The notes beneath the pieces are model-generated. The model ran no database searches and was not told the DNA's origin. It worked only from the letters and a program-made list of their open reading frames with translations. Below, in pieces: positions 27,358 through 38,862 of a stretch of DNA of 64,000 bases. The DNA lies in the NCBI GenBank assembly GCA_902596545.1, contig CACJUH010000001.1, forward strand, positions 134,858 to 198,857. Reading direction: 5' to 3'. The position numbers and the translations under genes were made by a program. Source of the DNA: an uncultured Candidatus Actinomarina sp. (lineage in GTDB: Bacteria; Actinomycetota; Acidimicrobiia; Actinomarinales; Actinomarinaceae). Positions within the stretch are counted from its first letter, which is position 1, and each line of letters begins with the position of its first letter.

Positions 27358-29304
27358 ATGAATGAAAAAATCGAAAATTTACTTAAAGAAGAACGAAAAT
27401 TCCCTCCTTCGAAAGAACTCACAGAAAACGCAAACGCAACATCTTCATGGTACGAAGATGCAGATAAAAATCGCTTAGAATTTTGGCAGAAGCAAGCTTT
27501 AACAAGAATCTCTTGGTATAAAGAACCAACAGAAGTTTTAGATGATTCAAACCCTCCTTTTTTTAAATGGTTTAAAGATGGAGAGCTTAATTTATCTTAT
27601 AACTGTTTAGACCGTCATCTAGAAACTGATTCAGATAGAGTAGCTTTTTATTGGGAAGGTGAACCTGGAGATACGCAAGAAATAACTTATCAAGATCTTT
27701 ATGAAAGAGTCTGTAAGTTATCTAATGCATTAAAACAACTTGGAGTTCAAAAAGGTGATAGGGTAGCAATTTATTTAGGCATGACTCCAGAGATTGTTGT
27801 TTCAATGTTGGCATGTGCAAGAATTGGTGCAGTTCATTCAGTTGTGTTTGGAGGTTTTTCTTCGGAAGCACTTGCTGACAGAATTAATGACGCAAAGGCA
27901 AAGACTGTTATTACAGCTGATGGAGCATGGAGAAGAGGGGATATAGTTCCACTTAAAAACAATGTCGATGGTTCACTTGATTTAACAGACTATGTTGAAA
28001 ATGTAATAGTTGTAAGACGAACAGAACAAGAAATAAATATGGCTGATGGTAGGGATCACTGGTATCACGAAATAACAGAAAAACAATCTTCTGAATGTAA
28101 GCCTGAAGTCATGAATGCTGAAGATTTGTTATACATTTTATATACATCAGGAACAACAGCTAAACCTAAAGGTATCGTCCATACACAGGCTGGTTACCTC
28201 ACTGGAGTTACAACTACTCATCATGAGGTATTTGATGTTAAAGAGGATGATATTTATTGGTGTGCTGCAGATTGTGGCTGGGTAACGGGTCATAGTTATA
28301 TTGTTTATGGACCTTTAGCAAATAAAGCAACAAGTGTAATGTACGAAGGTGCACCAAATGCACCCGATGAAAAAAGATTATGGAGCATAATTGAAAAATA
28401 TAAAGTTAATATTTTTTATACTGCACCAACGGCAATTAGAGCATTTATGAAATGGGGAGTTGAGCATCCGCAAGCCCACGATTTAAGTTCATTGAGAATA
28501 CTTGGTACTGTTGGAGAGCCGATTAATCCTGAAGCCTGGATGTGGTACCACAAAAATATTGGTAAAGAAAATTGTGCAATTGTTGATACTTGGTGGCAGA
28601 CAGAAACAGGTTCAATTATGATTTCACCTTTGCCAGGCGTAACAAGCACTAAACCAGGATCTGCCTGTGGTCCTTTACCTGGTATCGAATCTGTAATTAT
28701 TGACAATGATGGAAATGAAGTGGGCAAAGGAGAAGGTGGATTTTTAGCAATTAAATCTCCGTGGCCATCAATGCTTCGAACAGTATATGGAGATGACGAA
28801 AGGTATATTGATACATATTGGTCTCAACATAAAGGTTTATATTTTGCTGGTGATGGTGCAAAATATGATGAAGAGGGTTACATTTGGCTTTTAGGTCGTG
28901 TTGATGACGTAATGAATATATCTGGACATAGAATATCTACTGCGGAAGTTGAAAGTGCGTTAGTTTCACATAATGCTGTTGCTGAGGCAGCAGTTATTGG
29001 TCGAAGTGATGAAATAACCGGTGAAGCAATTGCTGCCTTTGTATCTTTAATTGGGACTGAGGAAGGTAACGAAAATTTAATTGCGGAACTTAGACAGCAT
29101 GTAAGTGACAAAATTGGTCCGATTGCAAAACCTAAAAGCATAGTAATTACTGCTGATCTTCCAAAAACTAGAAGTGGAAAAATTATGAGAAGATTACTTA
29201 AAGACATTTCAGAAGAAAGAAAATTAGGCGATGTAACAACATTAGCAAATGCTGATATTGTTTCAGAGCTTCAAACTAGAGCTTCAGATTCTGACGATGA
29301 ATGA
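27358..29304 (+). CDS. acs: Acetyl-CoA synthetase
   Basis: 648 aa; YTSGTTAKPKGIVHTQAGYLTG, WWQTETGSIMISPLPG, KTRSGKIMRR. Confidence 0.94.
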   Translation: MNEKIENLLKEERKFPPSKELTENANATSSWYEDADKNRLEFWQKQALTRISWYKEPTEVLDDSNPPFFKWFKDGELNLSYNCLDRHLETDSDRVAFYWEGEPGDTQEITYQDLYERVCKLSNALKQLGVQKGDRVAIYLGMTPEIVVSMLACARIGAVHSVVFGGFSSEALADRINDAKAKTVITADGAWRRGDIVPLKNNVDGSLDLTDYVENVIVVRRTEQEINMADGRDHWYHEITEKQSSECKPEVMNAEDLLYILYTSGTTAKPKGIVHTQAGYLTGVTTTHHEVFDVKEDDIYWCAADCGWVTGHSYIVYGPLANKATSVMYEGAPNAPDEKRLWSIIEKYKVNIFYTAPTAIRAFMKWGVEHPQAHDLSSLRILGTVGEPINPEAWMWYHKNIGKENCAIVDTWWQTETGSIMISPLPGVTSTKPGSACGPLPGIESVIIDNDGNEVGKGEGGFLAIKSPWPSMLRTVYGDDERYIDTYWSQHKGLYFAGDGAKYDEEGYIWLLGRVDDVMNISGHRISTAEVESALVSHNAVAEAAVIGRSDEITGEAIAAFVSLIGTEEGNENLIAELRQHVSDKIGPIAKPKSIVITADLPKTRSGKIMRRLLKDISEERKLGDVTTLANADIVSELQTRASDSDDE

Positions 29305-29791
29305 GAGAACCTTTTCATGGTATCTTCCAGAAGATGCAGTTCAAAAACTAGTTTGTTTAGACAAAAAAGATCGGAGAGAATTCTTTTCAAATCTTCCAAT
29401 CAGTAATGTACCAATTGGTTCTCTTATGGATTTTTCAAATATATCTGTAGACGATAAAGGACAAGTTTCATTTTATATTGTTCCTCAAGAGTTTCATTAC
29501 AACCCACTTGGGACTGTACACGGTGGATTAGCAGCAACAATCTTAGATTCTTGCAACAGTATTTCAGCAAACTGTCAACTTGATAAAGGATTTTTGACTA
29601 TGACCACTGACATAAGAGTAAATTATTTACGACCAATCACTGTCTCAATCGGTGAACTTACAGCTACAGCAACAATTGAAAAAGTAGGAAGAAAAGTTAT
29701 ATTTGTGAATGGTTCACTGTATGACAAAAGTGGAAAAGTATATGCTACTGCAAATTCAACAGAATTGGTTGTAGAAGTTCCATTGAACTAA
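29297..29791 (+). CDS. PaaI-type hotdog thioesterase
   Basis: NPLGTVHGGLAATILDSCNSISA; start placed at ATG 29297 (MNERTFSWYLPE) overlapping the acs stop. Confidence 0.8.
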   Translation: MNERTFSWYLPEDAVQKLVCLDKKDRREFFSNLPISNVPIGSLMDFSNISVDDKGQVSFYIVPQEFHYNPLGTVHGGLAATILDSCNSISANCQLDKGFLTMTTDIRVNYLRPITVSIGELTATATIEKVGRKVIFVNGSLYDKSGKVYATANSTELVVEVPLN

Positions 29792-29805
29792 TAATCAAAA
29801 CATAG

Positions 29806-29888
29806 TGCGGATGAGAGGAGTCGAACCTCCACGAGCAAAGCTCACTGGATCCTAAATCCAGCGCGTCTACCAGTTCCGCCACATCCGC
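29806..29888 (-). tRNA. tRNA-Leu(TAG)
   Basis: Reverse complement GCGGATGTGGCGGAACTGGTAGACGCGCTGGATTTAGGATCCAG...variable arm...GGTTCGACTCC...CATCCGCA. Confidence 0.94.
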
Positions 29889-29900
29889 TAAAATGTCGCG

Positions 29901-29974
29901 TGGGTCGCCGGGGACTTGAACCCCGAACCTGCGGATTAAGAGTCCGATGCTCTGCCAAATTGAGCTAGCGACCC
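29901..29974 (-). tRNA. tRNA-Lys(CTT)
   Basis: Reverse complement GGGTCGCTAGCTCAATTTGGCAGAGCATCGGACTCTTAATCCG...GGTTCAAGTCC...GCGACCCA. Confidence 0.95.
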
Positions 29975-30069
29975 CTTTTAAAGAATAACTTAGATTATGA
30001 TAGTTAAGTATAAATTTTTTCTATTTATTGTTTAATAAAATCAGTTAACATAGAAAAATAATTAAGTTG

Positions 30070-30144
30070 CGGGCTGTGGCTCAGTTTGGCTAGAGCGCTT
30101 GGTTTGGGACCAAGAGGTCGTGAGTTCGAATCTCACCAGCCCGA
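30070..30144 (+). tRNA. tRNA-Pro(TGG)
   Basis: CGGGCTGTGGCTCAGTTTGGCTAGAGCGCTTGGTTTGGGACCAAG...GTTCGAATC...CAGCCCGA. Confidence 0.95.
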
Positions 30145-30151
30145 CATCCTA

Positions 30152-30222
30152 GCGGGTGTAGCTTAATGGCAAAGCTCCAGCCTTCCAAGCTGGCTATGAG
30201 GGTTCGATTCCCTTCACCCGCT
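30152..30222 (+). tRNA. tRNA-Gly(TCC)
   Basis: GCGGGTGTAGCTTAATGGCAAAGCTCCAGCCTTCCAAGCTGG...GTTCGATTC...CACCCGCT. Confidence 0.95.
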
Positions 30223-30230
30223 CTGGCAGA

Positions 30231-30304
30231 GCTCTCGTAGCTCAAATGGATAGAGCAACAGACTTCTAATCTGTAGGTTGTAGGTTCGAGTCCTACCGAG
30301 AGCG
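30231..30304 (+). tRNA. tRNA-Arg(TCT)
   Basis: GCTCTCGTAGCTCAAATGGATAGAGCAACAGACTTCTAATCTGTAGG...GTTCGAGTC...CGAGAGCG. Confidence 0.95.
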
Positions 30305-30308
30305 CCGT

Positions 30309-30383
30309 GGTGATCGTAGCTCAGTTGGTTAGAGCGCCTGGTTGTGGTCCAGGAGGTCGCGGGTTCGAATCCCGTCGGTCACC
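30309..30383 (+). tRNA. tRNA-His(GTG)
   Basis: G-1 + GTGATCGTAGCTCAGTTGGTTAGAGCGCCTGGTTGTGGTCCAGG...GTTCGAATC...CGGTCACC. Confidence 0.95.
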
Positions 30384-30402
30384 CTCAATTTATAGGAGAT
30401 AA

Positions 30403-31716
30403 ATGAAATATAAAGTAAAGAAAATTAGTGATTTTGAGTCGTCTATTGAAATTACTGTTGATTTTGATGATTTAGAAGAAAAAAAAGATGAAGCGATTTC
30501 AAAAATTAGTAAGTCTTTGAAAGTAAAAGGGTTTAGACCAGGTAAAATCCCAAAAAATATTGTTGTAAGAGAAGTAGGTGAAGATTACGTTTTAGAAGAA
30601 GCTATAGACATATATTTGCCTGAACAAATTTTTGAGATTTTGAATAAAGAGGAAATAAGCCCTGCTGTAAGGCCAGTGATAAAAGACTTAAAGAAAGAAA
30701 AAAAATCGTACAAAATTGAAGTCCTCATTACTTTGTGGCCAAAACTTTCAAAACTTCCTAAGTTAAACCAAACAGTTGAAGTTGAATCTATAGAGCCTAC
30801 TGAAGAAGAAATAAATGAACAAATTGAAAGAATTAAGCTTCAGTTTGGAGATGTTGAAAAAGTTGATAGACCTGCAAAAGAATCAGATTATTTATTGCTC
30901 AATATTTCTGGTTTAGAGAATGGTACAGAGTTAAAAGATTTTAATTATCAAGATTATCTTTATGAACTGGGTAGTTCGTTACTTACTCCATCTTTAGATT
31001 CAAAACTAGAAGGTGTTTCTAGTGGGGCTATTATCAAATTTAATGATGATATTCCGGCTTTAGGAAAGAGTAATATTGAAATATCTGTTCTAGTTAAAGA
31101 AATTAAAGAAAAAATTATGCCAGATCTTACAGATGATTGGGTTTCATCGGTAACAGAGTTTGACACTGTTAAAGAGATGAACGAAGAATTATATAAAAAC
31201 ATTGAGAGTGTTAAGAAAAGACAGATAGCAAATCAATACCAAGGTCTGTTGACTTCAAAATTGATCGAGGAATCAAAATTAGAACTTCCTGAGCAGTTAG
31301 TAATAGCCGAAATGGATAGTATATTGCAAAATTTTATGAACGAATTACAACAAAATAACATAAAAATTGAAGACTATTTGCAAATAACTGGCTTAACTGA
31401 GGAAACACTTCAAGAAGATCTTAAAAATCAGGCAACTCGAAATTTATCCATGGTGGTAATTTTAGATAAGGTTGTTGAGGACCAAGAATTAAAACTTGAT
31501 GAAAAAGAAGCTAGTTTAATTGATGAACATGTTGCTAACTTAGATGGAACTGAAGTTGATGCTGCTAGTCGTAAATTAAATCTTGAAGCAGAATCACTAA
31601 GAAATAAGGCAATGCTACATATATTACAGCAAGGTATATCAGTTGATAAGAATGGTGAAAAAGTATACCTACAAGATGTGTACAATCAAGAAGAGGATTT
31701 AGGAGAGGAAGAATAA
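30403..31716 (+). CDS. tig: Trigger factor
   Basis: [15 protein letters not shown] motif, ribosome-binding N-domain, position upstream of clpP-clpX. Confidence 0.9.
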   Translation: MKYKVKKISDFESSIEITVDFDDLEEKKDEAISKISKSLKVKGFRPGKIPKNIVVREVGEDYVLEEAIDIYLPEQIFEILNKEEISPAVRPVIKDLKKEKKSYKIEVLITLWPKLSKLPKLNQTVEVESIEPTEEEINEQIERIKLQFGDVEKVDRPAKESDYLLLNISGLENGTELKDFNYQDYLYELGSSLLTPSLDSKLEGVSSGAIIKFNDDIPALGKSNIEISVLVKEIKEKIMPDLTDDWVSSVTEFDTVKEMNEELYKNIESVKKRQIANQYQGLLTSKLIEESKLELPEQLVIAEMDSILQNFMNELQQNNIKIEDYLQITGLTEETLQEDLKNQATRNLSMVVILDKVVEDQELKLDEKEASLIDEHVANLDGTEVDAASRKLNLEAESLRNKAMLHILQQGISVDKNGEKVYLQDVYNQEEDLGEEE

Positions 31717-31717
31717 T

Positions 31718-32335
31718 ATGAAAGATTTACCATCAAATTATGTTATCCCTACAGTAATTGAAAATACTAATAGGGGTGAAAGAGCCTTTGATATATATTC
31801 AAGACTTTTAAAGGACAGAATTATATTTTTAGGAACACCAATTGATGATGGTGTTGCAAACTCAATAATGGCTCAGTTGTTACATTTAGAGTCAGAAGAT
31901 CCGGACAAGGATATATTTATGTATATTAATTCTCCGGGTGGCTCTATTACTTCATTGTTTACAATTTATGACACAATGAATTATATCAAACCCGACATTT
32001 CAACAGTTTGCATGGGCTTAGCAGCTTCAGCTGCTTCAGTTATTTTGGCTGGAGGTACTGAAGGAAAAAGATACAGTCTTCCGAATGCAAGGATTATGTT
32101 GCATCAACCTTCAGGTGGAATGGAAGGTACTGTGGCTGATATGGAGCGAAATTTTGATTTGATAGTATCTATGAGAACTCAATTAAACGGTTTATTGGCT
32201 GATTTTACTGGTCAAGACGTTGAAAAAGTTGCAGAAGATACAGATAGAGATTTTTGGATGACCGCGCAAGAAGCAAAAGAATACGGTATAGTAGATGAGG
32301 TGCTAATTCAAAGGGAGTTAGCCGAAAAAAAATAA
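31718..32335 (+). CDS. clpP: ATP-dependent Clp protease proteolytic subunit
   Basis: [43 protein letters not shown]. Confidence 0.96.
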   Translation: MKDLPSNYVIPTVIENTNRGERAFDIYSRLLKDRIIFLGTPIDDGVANSIMAQLLHLESEDPDKDIFMYINSPGGSITSLFTIYDTMNYIKPDISTVCMGLAASAASVILAGGTEGKRYSLPNARIMLHQPSGGMEGTVADMERNFDLIVSMRTQLNGLLADFTGQDVEKVAEDTDRDFWMTAQEAKEYGIVDEVLIQRELAEKK

Positions 32336-32360
32336 CTAAAAAACAACAGGGTAGTTAAAA

Positions 32361-33617
32361 ATGGCAAATAAAGACTCATCTCAAGCACTTAAGTGCAGTT
32401 TTTGTGGTAAATCTCAAAAACAAGTAATAAAACTCATAGCTGGTCCAGGTGTTTATATTTGTGACGAATGTATAGAGCTTTGTGTTGAAATTATTGAAGA
32501 AGAAAAAGTAGAAAAACTTGATACCGCTCCTGAAGAATATCTGCCTTTACCTAAGGAAATAAATCAGTCTTTAAATGAATTTATCATTGGCCAAGAAGAA
32601 GCAAAAAAAACACTCTCTGTAGCTGTCTACAATCACTATAAAAGAATTTACAAAAGTGATTCAGTTGATAGTGACTTAGAAATTCAAAAATCCAATGTTC
32701 TTTTACTTGGACCAACGGGTAGTGGAAAAACTCTTCTTGCACAAACTTTAGCTAAAACTCTAAATGTGCCCTTTGCGATTGCAGATGCTACAACTCTTAC
32801 TGAGGCCGGATATGTTGGAGAAGATGTTGAAAATATTCTACTTACATTGATTCAAGCTGCTGACTATGACATTCAACGTGCAGAAAAAGGAATAATTTAT
32901 ATTGATGAAATTGATAAGATAACAAGAAAATCTGATAACCCATCAATCACTAGAGATGTGTCTGGAGAGGGTGTCCAGCAAGCTTTATTAAAAATTCTTG
33001 AAGGAACAACCGCACAAGTTCCTCCACAAGGTGGCAGAAAGCATCCACAGCAGGAATATTTGCAAATTGATACAACAAATGTGCTTTTTATAGTGGGTGG
33101 GGCGTTTGATGGTCTTGATCAAATTATCAGTAAACGTCTAGGAGAAAATACAATTGGATTTAATACAACAATTAATGATGTTAAAGATTACAAGAAGGAA
33201 GAGTTATTCAAATTTGTTGAACCAAAAGATCTAATCAAGTATGGATTAATTCCAGAATTTATAGGCAGATTACCAATAGCTACAAGCGTAAATGAATTAG
33301 ACAAAGAAGCATTAATTGAAATTTTGACTACACCAAAAAATGCAATTACAAAACAATTTGTAAAAATGTTTCAATTAGATGATATTGATTTAGTTTTCAC
33401 TGACGATTCATTAGAAGCTATGGCTGATCTAGCGTTAGCAAGAAAAACTGGTGCAAGAGGTTTAAGATCAATTCTAGAAAAAATTCTTCTAGAGCAGATG
33501 TATGAGTCACCTTCAAGGAAAGATATTACCAAAATAATCATCGACAAAGAAAATGTACTTGATGATATTGCTCCAAAAATGGTTCTAAAGGAGTCAAAAG
33601 ACGACAAAACAGCATAA
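32361..33617 (+). CDS. clpX: ATP-dependent Clp protease ATPase subunit ClpX
   Basis: N-terminal zinc-binding CSFCGKSQ...CDEC, Walker [35 protein letters not shown]. Confidence 0.97.
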   Translation: MANKDSSQALKCSFCGKSQKQVIKLIAGPGVYICDECIELCVEIIEEEKVEKLDTAPEEYLPLPKEINQSLNEFIIGQEEAKKTLSVAVYNHYKRIYKSDSVDSDLEIQKSNVLLLGPTGSGKTLLAQTLAKTLNVPFAIADATTLTEAGYVGEDVENILLTLIQAADYDIQRAEKGIIYIDEIDKITRKSDNPSITRDVSGEGVQQALLKILEGTTAQVPPQGGRKHPQQEYLQIDTTNVLFIVGGAFDGLDQIISKRLGENTIGFNTTINDVKDYKKEELFKFVEPKDLIKYGLIPEFIGRLPIATSVNELDKEALIEILTTPKNAITKQFVKMFQLDDIDLVFTDDSLEAMADLALARKTGARGLRSILEKILLEQMYESPSRKDITKIIIDKENVLDDIAPKMVLKESKDDKTA

Positions 33618-33626
33618 AATATACTT

Positions 33627-36221
33627 ATGCAAAATGAAACCTATGATCCATTATCTATAGAGTCAAAATGGCAAGAAAAGTGGGAACAAGGTAAAAAGTT
33701 TCAACCTATTGAATCTGATAAAAAGTTTTCAATTGTAATACCTCCTCCGAATGTGACTGGTTCACTTCATATGGGTCATGCATTAGAGCATTCAATAATT
33801 GATGTGATAACGAGGGTTAAAAGAATGAACGGCTTTCAAACTCTATGGCTTCCTGGTACAGACCATGCAGGAATTATTACTCAGCTTTTAGTAGAAAAAG
33901 ATCTTGAGGAATCTGGAGTTACAAAACATGATTTAGGAAGAGATAATTTTTTATCAAAAGTATGGGAATGGAAAGAAAAGTCAGGTGACAATATCACAAA
34001 TCAAATGAAATCTTTAGGAATGAGTTGTGATTGGTCAAGAGAAAGATTCACCATGGATGAAGGCTTATCTAAAGCTGTATTAGAAGTTTTTGTTTCTTTA
34101 TACGAGAATGATTTAATTTACAAAGGAACCCGGATGGTTAATTGGGACACAAAGTTAAAGTCTGCTGTATCAGATCTTGAAGTATCTTCAGAGACGCAAT
34201 TAGGAAAATTGTGGACAATTAAGTACAAAGTCGGTGAAGAGTTTTTGTCAATTGCAACAACACGACCTGAAACTTTGTTAGGAGATACAGCAGTAGCAGT
34301 TAATCCAACTGACGAAAGATATAAACATTTAATTGGTAAAACTATTCAAATTCCCGTTGTGAATAGAGATGTAAAAATAATTGCTGATGAATATGTTGAT
34401 AAAGATTTTGGATCAGGATGTGTAAAGATAACTCCAGCACATGATTTTAATGATTATGAAATTGGCCAAAGGCATAATCTTGAATTGATACAATGCATTG
34501 ATTTCGATGGAAAAATTGTAAATGATGATTTTGTTCCTGAGCACCTTAGAAGCCTAGAAAGGTTTGAAGCAAGAGAAAAAATAATCCAAATTTTGGAAAA
34601 AGAAGGTCTTCTTGAGAAAGTTGAAGATCATGAAATACAAATTCCTAAAGGAGATAGATCAAAAACTATTTTGGAACCAATGATTTCTGATCAATGGTTT
34701 GTAAAAACCGAAAAGCTTGCAAAAGATGCGATTCGTGTCGTTGAAGAAGATGAAGTTAAATTCATTCCCAAAAATTGGGAGAAAACCTATTTTGAATGGA
34801 TGTACAATATCCAAGATTGGTGTGTTTCAAGGCAACAATGGTGGGGTCACAGAATTCCGGCATGGTACGATTCTGAAAAAAATGTATATGTAGGCTTAAG
34901 TGAAGAAGATGTTCGTAATAAATATAAATTAGATAATAATATTCAACTTATTCAAGATGAAGACGTTCTTGATACTTGGTTTTCGTCAGCCCTGTGGCCT
35001 TTTAGTACTCTTGGTTGGCCTGAAGAAACAGAGGATTTGTCTACGTATTATCCCACCACACTTCTTGTAACTGGTTTTGATATTATTTTCTTTTGGGTTG
35101 CTCGAATGATAATGATGGGCCTTTACTCAATGAATGCTATCCCTTTTGGTGATATTTTAATTCATGGACTTGTTAGAGATTCAAAAGGCAGAAAAATGTC
35201 CAAAAGCCTTGGCAACACACTTGATCCTTTAGAATTATCTGAGAAACATGGAGCAGACGCATTAAGATTTTCGTTAATTGAAAAAGCTAACCCCGGTCAA
35301 GATGTGCCATTTGATGAAGAGTGGACTCAGGCTGCTAAAAAATTTGGAAATAAGATTTGGAATGCAGCAAAATTTATTCATATTTATACCGAAGGTCTTG
35401 AAGATAGAAACTTAACTGAAGTTGAGTTAATCGAAAATCGTTGGATATTAAATGAATTTAATAATTGTTTGGAAGAATTCAATAAGCTTTTTAATGAATA
35501 TAAAATTTCAGATGCTTATAAGTTACTTTACAATTTTCTTTGGTCTGATTTATTTGATTGGTATTTCGAATTTTCAAAAAATTTGGTCGATAATGAAAAT
35601 TATAAAGATGAAACACAAAAGGTCTTATTAAATGTTTTTCTTAACTCAATAAAAATATTAAATCCTGCAATGCCACATCTAACTGAAGAGATATGGTCTA
35701 CATTCAATGATGAATTGATAATTGATAGTTCCTGGCCTTCTAATTTTGATATTAAATTTTCTGATAATGGTGAGTTTGATGATTTAAAATCGATTATTAA
35801 TCAAATTAGAAACTTTAAATCAAATTATAATCTAAAAAATAATCTTGTATTAGATGTCGTTAAGCAAAGTAATTATCCTGAATGGTATGACAATCAACTG
35901 GAAAGTATTGCAAAAATCAATGTATTAGACGTTGATACGGAACGAAAATCAAAAGATAAAATCTTGACGTTTCAATCAGGTAAGGTAGTTTTTGAAATAT
36001 CAGCTAACAAGTATATAGATATTCAAAGTGAGTTAAAAAGACTAAGTCAAAAAATTGAAAAGTTAAGAAAATCACTGGATGTTTCTAAAAATCGTTTAGA
36101 GAACGATAAGTTTGTAAAAAATGCAAAAGAAGAGTTGATTGAAGAAGAGAAAGCAAATATTGAAAAACTTTCATCTGAAATAGAAACTATTCAAAAAACA
36201 CTATCTTCACTTGATAATTGA
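33627..36221 (+). CDS. valS: Valyl-tRNA synthetase
   Basis: PPPNVTGSLHMGHALE (HIGH), GRKMSKSLGNTLDP (KMSKS), C-terminal coiled coil. Confidence 0.97.
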   Translation: MQNETYDPLSIESKWQEKWEQGKKFQPIESDKKFSIVIPPPNVTGSLHMGHALEHSIIDVITRVKRMNGFQTLWLPGTDHAGIITQLLVEKDLEESGVTKHDLGRDNFLSKVWEWKEKSGDNITNQMKSLGMSCDWSRERFTMDEGLSKAVLEVFVSLYENDLIYKGTRMVNWDTKLKSAVSDLEVSSETQLGKLWTIKYKVGEEFLSIATTRPETLLGDTAVAVNPTDERYKHLIGKTIQIPVVNRDVKIIADEYVDKDFGSGCVKITPAHDFNDYEIGQRHNLELIQCIDFDGKIVNDDFVPEHLRSLERFEAREKIIQILEKEGLLEKVEDHEIQIPKGDRSKTILEPMISDQWFVKTEKLAKDAIRVVEEDEVKFIPKNWEKTYFEWMYNIQDWCVSRQQWWGHRIPAWYDSEKNVYVGLSEEDVRNKYKLDNNIQLIQDEDVLDTWFSSALWPFSTLGWPEETEDLSTYYPTTLLVTGFDIIFFWVARMIMMGLYSMNAIPFGDILIHGLVRDSKGRKMSKSLGNTLDPLELSEKHGADALRFSLIEKANPGQDVPFDEEWTQAAKKFGNKIWNAAKFIHIYTEGLEDRNLTEVELIENRWILNEFNNCLEEFNKLFNEYKISDAYKLLYNFLWSDLFDWYFEFSKNLVDNENYKDETQKVLLNVFLNSIKILNPAMPHLTEEIWSTFNDELIIDSSWPSNFDIKFSDNGEFDDLKSIINQIRNFKSNYNLKNNLVLDVVKQSNYPEWYDNQLESIAKINVLDVDTERKSKDKILTFQSGKVVFEISANKYIDIQSELKRLSQKIEKLRKSLDVSKNRLENDKFVKNAKEELIEEEKANIEKLSSEIETIQKTLSSLDN

Positions 36222-37375
36222 CTAATTTAAAAAACTATCTAGAAGCAAAAGTAAATAGTCGTGGGAATAAAAATTTAAATTACCTAAGTAGTTTTTTTTC
36301 AGAAACTGAATTATCAATTCTTTCTGAGAAGACAATTTCAATTGTTGGCACAAATGGTAAATCTTCAACTGCGAATAATATAGCTATGTTATTAGAAGGG
36401 TTAGATAAATCATATATTGTATTTACTTCTCCTCATTTATATGACTATAAGGAAAGAATAACCGCTCATATAGACTTGAATTTAAATCAGTATATTGAAT
36501 ATTTAGAGAACTTTGAGTTGGAAAATAATATAATTTTAGGTTATTTTGAATCTACATTTTTAATTGCTGCTAAAGCATTTTTACACAATGATTTGGATTA
36601 TTTTATCTGTGAAGCAGGTATTGGAGGTAAATACGATACAACTTCAATAATTCAAAGCAAAACTGTCGTTTTAACTTCAATTGGATTAGATCACACTGAT
36701 ATATTGGGAAATAAAATAACCGATATATTAGATCAAAAAATCTATGTATCCAATAATATTGAAACTCTGTTTGTTAGCGTTTTGAATGAAGATTTAATCG
36801 AGATTATTAAATCAGAATATACAAATTACTCAAAATCTATTTTTTTAAGTGAATATTTAAATAGTAAAAATATTTCATTCTCTAAATTAATATTTAAAGA
36901 TTTAAATTATTACCTATCTTTAATGGTTGTAGATTTGTTACTTCAGGACATAAAATATGCTGATTTAACAAATATAAAAATTAAAGAGGCAAAAGGCAGA
37001 TTTGAAATCGTAAATGATTCTCCTGTAAAAATAATTGATGGAGCACACAATTATGAAGGAGTAGAAATACTTTTGCGTAATTATGAAAACAAATATGGAA
37101 ATTTAAATACTGATATATTTCTTGGATTTAAAAAAGGAAAAGATATAAATAACATTCTCAATCTGATCATTGGAAAAACAAATTACAATCTTCATTTAAT
37201 TGAAGATGACACTTTTTTCGACCAAGAGATCACAAAAGAAATCGGATATTTATTAGATAAACATGGTAAAAATTATAAAATTACATCTTTGGAGCAATTT
37301 AAAAAAAATAAAAATCCTTCTATATTGTTAGGTAGTTTATATTTAATTGGAGAGTATAAAAAAAGGGAATTGTAA
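36218..37375 (+). CDS. folC: Folylpolyglutamate synthase / dihydrofolate synthase
   Basis: [40 protein letters not shown]. Confidence 0.9.
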   Translation: MTNLKNYLEAKVNSRGNKNLNYLSSFFSETELSILSEKTISIVGTNGKSSTANNIAMLLEGLDKSYIVFTSPHLYDYKERITAHIDLNLNQYIEYLENFELENNIILGYFESTFLIAAKAFLHNDLDYFICEAGIGGKYDTTSIIQSKTVVLTSIGLDHTDILGNKITDILDQKIYVSNNIETLFVSVLNEDLIEIIKSEYTNYSKSIFLSEYLNSKNISFSKLIFKDLNYYLSLMVVDLLLQDIKYADLTNIKIKEAKGRFEIVNDSPVKIIDGAHNYEGVEILLRNYENKYGNLNTDIFLGFKKGKDINNILNLIIGKTNYNLHLIEDDTFFDQEITKEIGYLLDKHGKNYKITSLEQFKKNKNPSILLGSLYLIGEYKKREL

Positions 37376-37770
37376 TGAAAACGTTTTTTATGATTAAGCC
37401 AGATGGCGTAAAACGAAATCTCATTGGTGAAATAATATCGCGAGTTGAAGAAAAAGGTTTTAAAATAACAAAAATAAAAATGATGACAATTAGTCAAGAT
37501 TTAGCTGAGGAACACTACGGAGAACACAAAGATAAACCATTTTTTGGCGATCTTGTGAGTTTTATAACAAGTGGTCCTGTTGTAGCTATGCAAGTTGAGG
37601 GCGAAAATGTAGTAGCACAAATAAGAAATCTTATGGGCGCTACTAACCCTTCAGATGCAACTCCAGGTTCAATCAGAGGAGATTTAGCAACAGAACTTGA
37701 TAAAAATGTAGTACATGGGTCAGATTCTGATGAAAGTGCCGAGAGAGAACTAAATTTATTCTTTTCGTAA
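37375..37770 (+). CDS. ndk: Nucleoside diphosphate kinase
   Basis: [47 protein letters not shown]. Confidence 0.96.
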   Translation: MKTFFMIKPDGVKRNLIGEIISRVEEKGFKITKIKMMTISQDLAEEHYGEHKDKPFFGDLVSFITSGPVVAMQVEGENVVAQIRNLMGATNPSDATPGSIRGDLATELDKNVVHGSDSDESAERELNLFFS

Positions 37771-37815
37771 TAAATTTATTTTAAATGCATATTTAATAGA
37801 TTAATCTAGGTATAC

Positions 37816-38859
37816 ATGGCTGGTTTAAATTTAAGAAGAACATTATTTGGTGGTAACGATATTGCCATAGATTTGGGAACTGCAAATACATTAATTTATG
37901 TAAAAGGAGTAGGTGTAGTAGTTGATGAACCTACATTGCTGGCAGTGAACAAAGATGATCAATCAATTTTAACTATTGGTAAAGACGCAAAAAAATTAGT
38001 TGGACGTGTTCCAGACTCTATTGAGTTAGTTAAGCCATTAAGAGATGGAGTTATTTCTGAAATAGAAATGGCAGAGGAACTTGTTAAAACATTACTTACA
38101 AAGGCTATAGGAAGATCATATTCTTCACCAAGAATTGTAATTTGTGTACCTAACGGTGTTACAAGTGTTGAACAAAGGTCTATTGAGACTGCTGCTCACG
38201 CAACTGGAGCATCAGAAGTTTTTACTATAGAAGAACCAATGGCGGCTGCTATTGGGAGTGGTTTAAATATATTTGAGCCATATGGAAATATGATTATTGA
38301 TATTGGTGGAGGTACTACAGAAATTGCTGTTATTTCAATGGGAGATATTGTAAATGCAAACTCGGTAAGAGTCGGTGGAGAAGACATGACAGAGGTTTTA
38401 ATTGATTGGCTACGTGCTGAACATCAAATATTGGTTGATTCAGGTATAGCTGAAAGCATAAAGCATGCTGTTGGGTCTGCTTATCAATATGAAAGAGAAC
38501 CTCAAGTGACTGTAACAGGTAGAGATATTGTCAAAGGAATACCAAAACAGGTACTATTAGAAGCTAGTGATGTTAGAAATGCTTTAGCACCAGTTGTTAA
38601 TAATATAGTTGAGGCAATCAGAATTTCTCTCTCTCAGACACCACCAGCTTTAGTATCAGACATAGACAAGGACGGAGCATGGATTACTGGTGGAGGATCT
38701 CTCTTAAAGCAGATAGATAAAAAGATTGCAGAAGAACTTGGTATACCAATTAATACATCAGAAGATCCTTTAAGCTCAGTTGTCATTGGATCAGGCATAT
38801 GTCTTGAAAGGTTTCAAGATTTTAAATCTATATTAAAATTATCTCCAAGACCGAATTAA
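37816..38859 (+). CDS. mreB: Rod shape-determining protein MreB
   Basis: IAIDLGTANTLIYVKG, IDIGGGTTEIAVIS, ITGGGSLL. Confidence 0.96.
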   Translation: MAGLNLRRTLFGGNDIAIDLGTANTLIYVKGVGVVVDEPTLLAVNKDDQSILTIGKDAKKLVGRVPDSIELVKPLRDGVISEIEMAEELVKTLLTKAIGRSYSSPRIVICVPNGVTSVEQRSIETAAHATGASEVFTIEEPMAAAIGSGLNIFEPYGNMIIDIGGGTTEIAVISMGDIVNANSVRVGGEDMTEVLIDWLRAEHQILVDSGIAESIKHAVGSAYQYEREPQVTVTGRDIVKGIPKQVLLEASDVRNALAPVVNNIVEAIRISLSQTPPALVSDIDKDGAWITGGGSLLKQIDKKIAEELGIPINTSEDPLSSVVIGSGICLERFQDFKSILKLSPRPN

Positions 38860-38862
38860 AAC

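Noticed and set aside
29249-29296. Upstream start of the second thioesterase ORF
   Set aside because: Lies in acs; MNERTFSWYLPE at 29297 with stop-start overlap is more plausible.
29806-30383. tRNA cluster as an integration hotspot or CRISPR-like repeat array
   Set aside because: Six intact, distinct tRNAs with no partial duplicates or foreign genes between them; ordinary tRNA cluster.
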